Source of the DNA: a virus
Direction: 5' to 3' (one strand)
Virus record (IMG/VR): IMGVR_UViG_3300005748_000031
Span: 1 to 20,134 of that record
Length of the DNA stretch: 20,134 nt
Part shown: positions 1 to 5,538 of the stretch, one piece after another
Numbering within the stretch: position 1 is the first letter of the stretch
Layout: each line of letters begins with the position of its first letter
Notes under the pieces: generated by a model
What the model was told of the DNA's origin: nothing
Seen by the model: only the letters and a program-made list of their open reading frames with translations
Database searches by the model: none
Position numbers and translations under genes: made by a program

Positions 1-795
1 AACTTTATTAGAATATGTTCTTTGGATATTAATGGAGTCTATAAGAATAGAAAACCCTAATTCGTACTCAGAGTCATATTCCATTATAACATCTTGAGGA
101 GTTCCGTTTGTAGTTTGATTTTGGTAATTGTCTGTATGAAAGAAATCATTAGATATTGGAAATACAACTGTATCAATATTGTAAACTCTTGCAGTTTTAA
201 TTATTAATTCTTCTGTCATCTCAACAAAAGTTCTAGCTCTTTTCTCTATACTATTGTTTCCTTCAATATACTTTTTAGCTAAATGATAATCAGAAATAGA
301 TAGTTCAACATCTATTGTATTTTTATCAGCATCTAATTTAGTTTTGTTTATTTCTACTTTAGAAGGTTTGTAGTTTTCTAAAAACTTTGAAAAGTCTTCA
401 GCATTGTAATCAGCAGGTCCTTTTCTTTTAGAAAAAATAGAAGATGTAAACTTACCACTTGGTAACATCTTAGACCAATAGTTTGTAATTATATATTCAT
501 CTAAGTTTATTTTATGAAGCTTTGCTAGTTCTAAATGATCCTTAGGTTCATAGCTTGTTACAAGTGTACTTTCTACTGTTCCTTTTTCTAAGTTTACTTT
601 TTTTACACTTTCAAGATGTGATTCATTTACTTTTGTAAAAAAATCACCTTCATCTTTTTCTGAAGTTCTGATTTCTTTTATTAAATCACTTACCTCTTCT
701 TCTGTAATATTTAATTTTTCTGCGTAAAACTTTTTACTTTTTTTCCAGTGTAATAAGTTTTTTAATTTATCTAATAGACTTGGGTCGTTAGTCAT
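1..795 (-). CDS. Metallophosphoesterase-like protein with N-terminal helix-turn-helix, 3' end missing
   Basis: An open frame starts at ATG 795-793 and stays open to the left edge, giving 265 visible residues with the C-terminus missing. Residues about 22-45 (ending EEEVSDLIKEIR) look like a helix-turn-helix. Residues 166-174 read SISDYHLAK, which fits the D-x-H metal-binding motif I of calcineurin-like phosphoesterases (usually sDlHlGk). Residues 216-220 (NDFFH) followed by TDN and TTNGTPQD resemble the second motif of the phage members of that family, where a GD/ND pair precedes a threonine-rich loop. The later GNH and GHxH motifs would lie outside the window. The gene is separated from the structural operon by two hairpins and a possible promoter, so it is probably a DNA- or nucleotide-processing enzyme and not a virion protein. 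The substrate is unknown. The family call rests on motifs only. Confidence 0.6.
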   Translation of the reverse strand, partial: MTNDPSLLDKLKNLLHWKKSKKFYAEKLNITEEEVSDLIKEIRTSEKDEGDFFTKVNESHLESVKKVNLEKGTVESTLVTSYEPKDHLELAKLHKINLDEYIITNYWSKMLPSGKFTSSIFSKRKGPADYNAEDFSKFLENYKPSKVEINKTKLDADKNTIDVELSISDYHLAKKYIEGNNSIEKRARTFVEMTEELIIKTARVYNIDTVVFPISNDFFHTDNYQNQTTNGTPQDVIMEYDSEYELGFSILIDSINIQRTYSNKV

Positions 796-816
796 GCTAT
801 AATAATTAAAATATTG

Positions 817-849
817 TAAAGATATAAAATTTATTTTGCATATCTCAAA
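817..849 (-). promoter_or_regulatory. Possible Bacteroidota-type promoter for the metallophosphoesterase-like gene
   Basis: On the minus strand, TTTG (849-846) is followed 21 bases later by TATCTTTA (824-817), which matches the Bacteroidota consensus TTTG / TAnnTTTG at all but the last base. It lies 22 bases upstream of the ATG at 795 and just downstream of two terminator hairpins, the expected place for a new transcription unit. AT-rich sequence makes chance matches likely. Confidence 0.4.
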
Positions 850-889
850 AAAATTCACTACATGCAACCATCTTTATAATTAGTTTGGT

Positions 890-928
890 TATAAATAAAA
901 ACTCCCAAGGGCTATTTGCCCTCAGGAG
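890..928 (-). terminator. Intrinsic terminator ending the adhesin operon
   Basis: Minus-strand RNA would fold CTCC..AGGGC with GCCCT..GGAG across a five-base loop (stem 902-928 with two mismatched pairs in the middle). The stem runs directly into TTTTT-ATTTAT (901-890). It lies about 43 bases after the stop codon of the 160-aa gene. This is a textbook rho-independent layout in the direction of transcription. Confidence 0.8.
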
Positions 929-959
929 AAAACCTTGTAAAACCAACAAAACAAGGTTT
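929..959 (-). terminator. Upstream hairpin of a tandem terminator pair
   Basis: A perfect 9-bp stem (930-938 with 951-959; AAACCTTGT / ACAAGGTTT on the minus strand) encloses a 12-base loop and ends in TTTT. It directly precedes the stronger terminator at 890-928. The short U-run makes it a weak terminator alone. It may act with its neighbour or protect the 3' end of the operon mRNA. Confidence 0.5.
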
Positions 960-970
960 AAATTAGTTTA

Positions 971-1453
971 TTAAGTAGACTTTGCTTGTATCACTATCCA
1001 TTGAGTTCCATCTGACCAAACAGTAACACCGTTATATGGTTTATTTAATGTATAGAATCCAGGATTTGGACTTCCATCTATACTTTCACCCACTGGTGCT
1101 AATACGTGTACTTTATCATTAGCAGCTAATGTACCATCAGATATAATTTGTATTTTTCTATAAGGTATATCTGCAGCCGATGGTAATGTTAAATCATATG
1201 TACCAGAAGCACCTGACCAATTTAAATATATAATATTTTTATCATCACTATAAGACGAGGAACCTCCTGGTGTAGCTGTTATGAAAAAAGGTGGTAATGA
1301 ATTTAATTTAGATTCAATATATTTTTCAAATTCTTCAAGTGTTATTTTCTTAGATTCATCCTGTGTAACACGTACTAAATACATAAGATCTTTTGTACGT
1401 ACCTCACTAGCAGTAATAGGGTCAAGTTCTGTTAATTTATCTCCTGTTGCCAT
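971..1453 (-). CDS. Short fibre-like structural protein (160 aa)
   Basis: The N-terminal ~50 residues (TGDKLTELDPITASEV, then ESKKITLEEF) resemble the anchoring segment that starts many Bacteroidota phage fibre proteins, where a short helical piece attaches to the virion. Residues about 70-160 are rich in beta-strand-forming and aromatic residues and end in TVWSDGTQWIVIQ, which suggests a compact, probably trimeric, C-terminal knob. No enzymatic motif is visible. The start codon overlaps the stop codon of the upstream 462-aa gene by one base (TAATG), so the two are probably translationally coupled. This is the last gene of the operon before two terminator hairpins. It is most likely a small head or tail fibre. 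The exact virion location cannot be told from sequence. Confidence 0.6.
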   Translation of the reverse strand: MATGDKLTELDPITASEVRTKDLMYLVRVTQDESKKITLEEFEKYIESKLNSLPPFFITATPGGSSSYSDDKNIIYLNWSGASGTYDLTLPSAADIPYRKIQIISDGTLAANDKVHVLAPVGESIDGSPNPGFYTLNKPYNGVTVWSDGTQWIVIQAKST

Positions 1454-2841
1454 TATTGTATTTTTATAAAGTTAGTATTTTGTTGTTGTATAGGGTCTCC
1501 TGTCTGTAAAAGTAAAAATGGTTGTGGGCATACAATTTGACCATCTTCAATGTCACAATTTGTAATATCTAACACTTCTGCATAACATCCATCAACAGGA
1601 TTAAATAATTTATTTCCTATAATTAATGGGTAGTAATATGTATATGGAGAGAAATCAATTTCTGGAAAAGCATAAAATATAGAACCGTCTGCATTTAGTA
1701 TTACACCATTATAACTTGGTGTTCCATTATATTCTTCAAAGATTCCTCTAACTAAAATCTTATCTCCCCACACTACTTGTAAGTCATAACCAATTCCATT
1801 AAGTCCTGTTCCAAAATTAGCAGATGTGTCTATAGAACCATCTTCATTTAATTTTACAATATAGTTTACTGTTGTACCATTATATTCTGTAAAATACCCT
1901 GTTACATAGAAAGAAGTTTCATTTTCAATTCTTGCTACTCTTTTTGGTTGATTATTTACAGTTGGAAAAAATCCTGAACCTCCATTAAATGAAGTGTCAA
2001 TTGCACCTGTACTTGTAAGTTTAGTAATTCCTGCAGGTACACCTGTTCCATTATAACTGGTAAAATATCCAGTGATAAACATTGAGTCATCAGAATTTAC
2101 TAAAACATTTATAGATGTATTGTTAAAACCTGAACCCATCACAAATGTATTATCAAATGTACCATTAGATAAAAGTCTTGCTATTCTAGTACAACTGTTT
2201 CCATCATACTGATCAAAAAATCCTGTTATAATTATAGAGCCATTTGAATCTATTCCTGAACCTAAAGTAAAATTATTAAAACCTGTACCATAAGTAAAAG
2301 AAGTATCAATAGATCCATCATTGTTTAAGCGAATTATTCTATTAGTAGCAGTTCCGTTGTAGTTTGTAAATGAACCTGTACATATTAATTTACCATCAGG
2401 TTGTTCTAGTATACTTTCACCAGTGTAAAGAACACCTGTAAAACCTGTACCAACGTTAAAGGAATTATCAATTGTTAGATTATCATTTAAACGTATTAGT
2501 GAATTATAAGACTCTGTTACACTACCATTAAGATAGTCTGTAAAGTTTCCGTAGAAATAAGTTTGATTAGGTTTAAATATATAATCTAAAAAATAAAAAT
2601 CAGAAGGAATAAATTGATAACATCCTAAATCTATATCAAGAAACACAGGACATTCTTTAGTTGTAGATAGTGCTCTTATTGTCTGAGTACCATCTGGTAT
2701 GTTGTCACTAGGAAAGCCATCTATTAAAGATTGTCTAGAAACATTGGTTTCAAACGCTGATAAATAATTGTCCACATCTGAATATAGCAAAAAGTTATCA
2801 GCGTTAATACCTATGTTCAATATTTGAATTATTCCTGTCAT
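1453..2841 (-). CDS. DUF5122 (delta-60) beta-propeller adhesin with shared N-terminal module (462 aa)
   Basis: Residues 1-74 are a copy of a module also found in the two upstream paralogues (LLYSDVDNYLSAFET, then PDGTQTIRA, then CPVFLDIDL). Residues about 95-400 hold six repeats of roughly 50 residues. Each has a core like TGxFxxYNGT, then RLNxDGSIDTSF, then GTGFN, which is the delta-60 / DUF5122 five- to six-bladed propeller signature. A short Cys-containing tail follows (residues about 424-462). Proteins with these repeats are common in Bacteroidota and are usually surface-exposed. In a phage structural operon this is most likely a receptor-binding or decoration protein. There is no signal peptide, which fits a virion component. 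Its stop overlaps the start of the 160-aa gene. The repeat family is clear; the receptor-binding role is inferred. Confidence 0.75.
   Translation of the reverse strand: MTGIIQILNIGINADNFLLYSDVDNYLSAFETNVSRQSLIDGFPSDNIPDGTQTIRALSTTKECPVFLDIDLGCYQFIPSDFYFLDYIFKPNQTYFYGNFTDYLNGSVTESYNSLIRLNDNLTIDNSFNVGTGFTGVLYTGESILEQPDGKLICTGSFTNYNGTATNRIIRLNNDGSIDTSFTYGTGFNNFTLGSGIDSNGSIIITGFFDQYDGNSCTRIARLLSNGTFDNTFVMGSGFNNTSINVLVNSDDSMFITGYFTSYNGTGVPAGITKLTSTGAIDTSFNGGSGFFPTVNNQPKRVARIENETSFYVTGYFTEYNGTTVNYIVKLNEDGSIDTSANFGTGLNGIGYDLQVVWGDKILVRGIFEEYNGTPSYNGVILNADGSIFYAFPEIDFSPYTYYYPLIIGNKLFNPVDGCYAEVLDITNCDIEDGQIVCPQPFLLLQTGDPIQQQNTNFIKIQ
1655..2560 (-). repeat. Six tandem DUF5122 repeat units
   Basis: The stretch encodes six successive copies of a ~50-residue unit whose most regular part is G-x-F-x-x-Y-(D/N)-G. 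On the plus strand the same segment recurs as variants of ccattataxtctgtaaaa at about 1725, 1880, 2050, 2200 and 2350. The copies are diverged and not identical, so this is an old array and not a recent tandem duplication. Confidence 0.7.
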
Positions 2842-2855
2842 TCTTTATTAAATTA

Positions 2856-3575
2856 TTATGGTATAACTGGAGGACAATCACCGTTTACGCTACAAGAACC
2901 TCCGTTATCTGTCACAGTCATTCCTTCAAGTGCATCGAATAGAGTCCCAGATTCTCCGTATTTAAATAGCTCGCTTAACTGGTCAACACAGAAACCAAAG
3001 TAACTAGATCCACCTGATGGTGTACCTATAGCATTCCTTAAATTTATAGGTTGTGGTAAAGTATCTCCACCACATGGATATAAGTTATAATATAGATCTT
3101 GTCCACCATCTTCTAATAAATCATCACGTACGCCCACTGTAATACAGAAACAATTCTCTGGTGCTACAGATGTTGTAGTGGTAGTTGTTGGTGGTGTTGT
3201 AGTAGTTGTAGTGCTAGTGCTACTGCTTGTTGTTGTAGTAGTTGTTGGTGCTATAGTGGTACTAGTAGTAGTTGTTGTACTAGTAGAGGTGCTTGTACTT
3301 GTTGTTGTACTAGTACTAGAGCTGGTAGTTGTAGTAGTAGTTGGTTGACAAGGGTTTTCTAAATCTATAAATGTATCACATGAACCAGTAGATTGAACTC
3401 TAATAAACGTTGTTCCATCAGGAGGAGTTGTAATATATCCCGAACCTGTAAGTGAGGCAGCATCTACTCCTGTTTCAAAAGGTGTTGTATACCCATCTAC
3501 ATTTGAATATAAGTCAAAAGGTCCTACTCCAGATCCTGCTGGTATTACTAATGATATTTGTATTTCTGGTTGCAT
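2856..3575 (-). CDS. Linker-containing structural protein with shared N-terminal module (239 aa)
   Basis: Three parts are visible. Residues 1-75 are the shared module (FDLYSNVDGYTTPFET, PDGTTFIRVQS, CDTFIDL). Residues about 77-138 are a linker made almost only of Thr and Ser with two IAP/PP breaks. Residues about 141-239 form a C-terminal domain with six cysteines (CFCITVG, PCGG, FGFC, GSCSVNGDCP) that I do not recognise. The layout (anchor, flexible linker, small compact domain) is that of a virion-attached adhesin. The linker could be extended or O-glycosylated, but nothing in the sequence proves it. The leader is a run of ten A, and no Shine-Dalgarno sequence is present. The gene lies between the 71-aa single-module gene and the propeller gene, both its paralogues at the N-terminus. 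Confidence 0.65.
   Translation of the reverse strand: MQPEIQISLVIPAGSGVGPFDLYSNVDGYTTPFETGVDAASLTGSGYITTPPDGTTFIRVQSTGSCDTFIDLENPCQPTTTTTTSSSTSTTTSTSTSTSTTTTTSTTIAPTTTTTTSSSTSTTTTTTPPTTTTTTSVAPENCFCITVGVRDDLLEDGGQDLYYNLYPCGGDTLPQPINLRNAIGTPSGGSSYFGFCVDQLSELFKYGESGTLFDALEGMTVTDNGGSCSVNGDCPPVIP
3170..3350 (-). repeat. Poly-Thr/Ser-coding low-complexity tract
   Basis: The plus strand is a run of GTA, GTT, GTG and CTA/CTT-type triplets, which reads as ACN and AGY/TCN codons on the coding strand and encodes the Thr/Ser linker of the 239-aa protein. Codons are mixed, so slippage of a pure triplet is limited, but the region is similar in base sequence to the linker tracts in the 2116-aa gene. Confidence 0.9.
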
Positions 3576-3590
3576 ATTGTTGTTTTTTTT

Positions 3591-3806
3591 TTATGTCAAA
3601 GGTATGTCTAAATAATTAACACAGTCTCCAAGAGCTTGAACTCTTACTGATGTAGCATTATCAGGAATTATAAATTCAGTACCTGAAGTTAAAAGCACCT
3701 TAGGTATATTTGAAGCAAAAGGATTTAAAAACCCATCGCTATCTGAATATATATCAAATAGACTAGTGTCTCCGCCTGCTACTGTTAATGTTATTTCTAC
3801 TGTCAT
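3591..3806 (-). CDS. Stand-alone copy of the shared adhesin module (71 aa)
   Basis: The whole protein aligns with the first ~72 residues of the next two genes. Shared positions are F-D-I-Y-S-x-x-D-G-F-x-x-P-F near residues 17-30, PDNATSVRV near 48-56, and C-x-x-Y-L-D-I near 62-68. It ends exactly where the linker or propeller starts in the paralogues. It is thus a complete one-domain protein, not a broken gene. It probably folds as a small beta-domain. It may be the base subunit to which the longer versions are related, or a competitor for the same virion site. The ATG overlaps the stop of the upstream 62-aa... downstream-reading order: the 62-aa membrane protein ends with TAA sharing one base with this ATG (TAATG). 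Function unknown. Confidence 0.65.
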   Translation of the reverse strand: MTVEITLTVAGGDTSLFDIYSDSDGFLNPFASNIPKVLLTSGTEFIIPDNATSVRVQALGDCVNYLDIPLT

Positions 3807-3994
3807 TATTTCTTTCTACAAAAGAATGATTTAAAATATTTTATCCAACTTCCACTATAGTGCTTATTTATAACATTTACTTTTAACATTGACCCATAGT
3901 ATATCAATGTAGTGAGTGCCACTAATGTAGCTAATATTTCGTTTCCTAATAATAACATAAGAGATATTAATCCTATTTCAATTTTATAGTACAT
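3806..3994 (-). CDS. Small membrane protein (62 aa), holin/lysis candidate
   Basis: Residues about 5-36 are almost entirely hydrophobic (IGLISLMLLL, then LATLVALTTLIYYG), long enough for one extended membrane segment or a tight hairpin. The C-terminal 25 residues are basic and end in FFCRKK. A short hydrophobic segment with a positively charged tail is typical of phage holins and related lysis proteins, but no family signature is present. The gene starts two bases after the stop of the other small membrane protein and overlaps the next start by one base, so the three are probably translated together. A pair of adjacent small membrane proteins is consistent with a holin/antiholin or holin/spanin arrangement. 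That role is inferred from shape and context only. Confidence 0.55.
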   Translation of the reverse strand: MYYKIEIGLISLMLLLGNEILATLVALTTLIYYGSMLKVNVINKHYSGSWIKYFKSFFCRKK

Positions 3995-3996
3995 TT

Positions 3997-4227
3997 TTAT
4001 TTCTTTTTATTTCCAAGTGAATCTTGTATAATTTTTGCAAAAGCAATGATTTCACCCCAGAGAAAGATAATTCCTAGTCCAGTAAATACTGTATTATTTA
4101 AACCCCAATGAAAATCATCAAAGATTAATAATGCTGATAAGGCTGGAGCATATAACCCTATTAGTAAACAAACGTGACCTAGAACTATAGCTAAAACTTT
4201 TTTATATTTTTCTAAAAATGGTGACAT
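3997..4227 (-). CDS. Two-span small membrane protein (76 aa), holin candidate
   Basis: Two membrane segments are visible, at about residues 11-36 (VLAIVLGHVCLLIGLYAP) and 46-67 (TVFTGLGIIFLWGEIIAF). They are joined by a short loop (FDDFHWG) and flanked by a basic N-terminus (KYKK) and a basic end (GNKKK). This matches the size and topology of class II holins. The frame extends upstream to 4305, but I chose ATG 4227 because the extra 26 residues lie inside the 46-aa gene and have no membrane or domain features, and because an A-rich leader (AATAATTAAA) directly precedes 4227. No endolysin is visible in the window, so the lysis role stays a hypothesis. Confidence 0.6.
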   Translation of the reverse strand: MSPFLEKYKKVLAIVLGHVCLLIGLYAPALSALLIFDDFHWGLNNTVFTGLGIIFLWGEIIAFAKIIQDSLGNKKK

Positions 4228-4240
4228 TTTAATTATTATT

Positions 4241-4381
4241 TTATTTTGTACAGCTACAAGATGTTGGAGGATTTTCACCTTTAACATACATAGTTTGACA
4301 GCCACATGGCCAATTTAAAACTACATTATCACAATCAGGATTAACAGGTAAGAAGGCATCTTGATAATTATTACAACTCAT
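4241..4381 (-). CDS. Cys-rich mini-protein (46 aa) with two CxC motifs
   Basis: An open frame runs from ATG 4381-4379 to TAA 4243-4241. The product begins MSCNNYQDAF and has six cysteines at residues 3, 17, 26, 28, 42 and 44, including CGC (26-28) and CSC (42-44). Spacing of this kind suggests a metal knuckle or disulphide-stabilised mini-domain. The ATG lies four bases after the stop of the collar-type fibre gene, whose own product starts with the similar MSCSNCF. The stop lies 13 bases before the next start. It fits exactly into an otherwise empty slot. Function unknown; it could be a small neck or baseplate plug or an adhesin cap. Confidence 0.55.
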   Translation of the reverse strand: MSCNNYQDAFLPVNPDCDNVVLNWPCGCQTMYVKGENPPTSCSCTK

Positions 4382-4385
4382 AATA

Positions 4386-5510
4386 CTAAGGTATGTAAAT
4401 TATATAATATACACCAGTTCCTGGTTGGTAATTTTGATGTCCTTGATTTCCACCTGTGTCAGCATTTGATACACTTACACTAACAGTTTGAGTAACTTCA
4501 CCTGTTAGTCCTCTTGTAGCTGCATCTGATGTTCCTCTCATTGCGTATCCTAAATTACCACCAGTTGAATAACTTTGCCTTACTTGATTAGTTGCGGTAG
4601 GTGGATCTGTAGTGTTTGCACTTCCTAAGGATACCATAAGGTGACTATGTGTGTCAGGAGAAAGAACAGCTGTTGTGGTTGCAATGTGTGAGTGTGAAGG
4701 AATTTGTCCTTCAGTTAATACAACACTATTGTCTCCTGTTGTAGAACCTAGTGTATATGCTGGGTTACCTGAAACAGCAGGATCTACTGCTGAAGACATT
4801 GTTCCACCACCCATTCCTGCTGTTGCTCCTACTAACACTCTTCCTCTTAAATCAAGTGTTCCATTATTACCATTACATAAATATATTTTATTCCAGTTTC
4901 CTACACCTGCTCCAGAAGCATCAAAATTAGTTAATGGTCCTGCATAAGCTGTTATTGCATAAGGGGCCATTCTATTACTTATTAAATTTGCAGAAGGATC
5001 TGTTGATAGATAGTTTGCTATATAGGTGTTTATGTCAGATATTTTTACATATGTTGCATCTACAAGACTTATGAAAGAATCTAAATCTGTTTCAACTGCA
5101 CACAACTTAGTTATTACAGCCTGTAAAACATCATGTGTATTTGTATTATCTGAAACAGTTAAACACCCTAATGTATATTCTGTATTTGGATTTTCATTTT
5201 CAAGAGTTATTATTTTTTCATCTACTTCACATAATCCTTTAATTAACCCAGTTAAGTAGTCATTTAACGTAAATGGACCAACTGCTGGTAAATTTGATTG
5301 TATAATATTACAAAGAACACTCGGTGAAACGTTAGGTTCAATACCTGTTCCATCTAGTGCACTTACTAAATATTGAATTATTTTTTGCTCAACACTTAGC
5401 AATGAGTCTCCATTAGATATTCCTAACTCTGAAATATCTTCACCTGTGTATCTTACACATTTATCTGATGTGATTTCTACACATCCACTAAAACAATTTG
5501 AACAAGACAT
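4386..5510 (-). CDS. Tail-collar-type fibre protein (374 aa)
   Basis: The N-terminal 40 residues are Cys-rich (MSCSNCFSGCVEI, then CVRYTG), then GISNGDSLLSV, a start seen in many Bacteroidota phage fibres. Residues 40-175 are mostly helical, with conserved-looking LCN, GLC and KLC positions. From residue ~181 there is a phage tail-collar domain: IYLCNGNNGTLDLRGRVLVG at 209-228, QIPSHSH near 268-276, and the closing NYQPGTGVYYIIYIP. The LCNG / DLRGR / HxHxH arrangement is that of PF07484-like collar and microcystin-dependent-protein domains. The histidines often hold metal in trimeric fibres. It is probably a receptor-binding or short tail fibre. It uses a TAG stop, so TAG is not recoded here. 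The leader is A/T only. Confidence 0.8.
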   Translation of the reverse strand: MSCSNCFSGCVEITSDKCVRYTGEDISELGISNGDSLLSVEQKIIQYLVSALDGTGIEPNVSPSVLCNIIQSNLPAVGPFTLNDYLTGLIKGLCEVDEKIITLENENPNTEYTLGCLTVSDNTNTHDVLQAVITKLCAVETDLDSFISLVDATYVKISDINTYIANYLSTDPSANLISNRMAPYAITAYAGPLTNFDASGAGVGNWNKIYLCNGNNGTLDLRGRVLVGATAGMGGGTMSSAVDPAVSGNPAYTLGSTTGDNSVVLTEGQIPSHSHIATTTAVLSPDTHSHLMVSLGSANTTDPPTATNQVRQSYSTGGNLGYAMRGTSDAATRGLTGEVTQTVSVSVSNADTGGNQGHQNYQPGTGVYYIIYIP

Positions 5511-5538
5511 ATTTTATATTTTATTTTTATTATTATTT

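Noticed and set aside
3170-3350. CRISPR array or minisatellite in the repeat-rich tracts
   Set aside because: No regular repeat/spacer pattern; the repetition follows codons for Thr and Ser within open frames.
4228-4305. N-terminal extension of the 76-aa membrane protein to ATG 4305
   Set aside because: The stretch is better explained by the 46-aa Cys-rich frame, and the extension adds no membrane or domain feature.
4386-5000. Variable region of a diversity-generating retroelement in the collar-type fibre C-terminus
   Set aside because: No reverse transcriptase, accessory gene or template repeat is visible in the window, and no second copy of the 3' end was found.
4651-5259. Plus-strand open frames of 98 and 77 aa
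   Set aside because: Antisense to the collar-type fibre gene, whose reading frame and domain motifs are clear.
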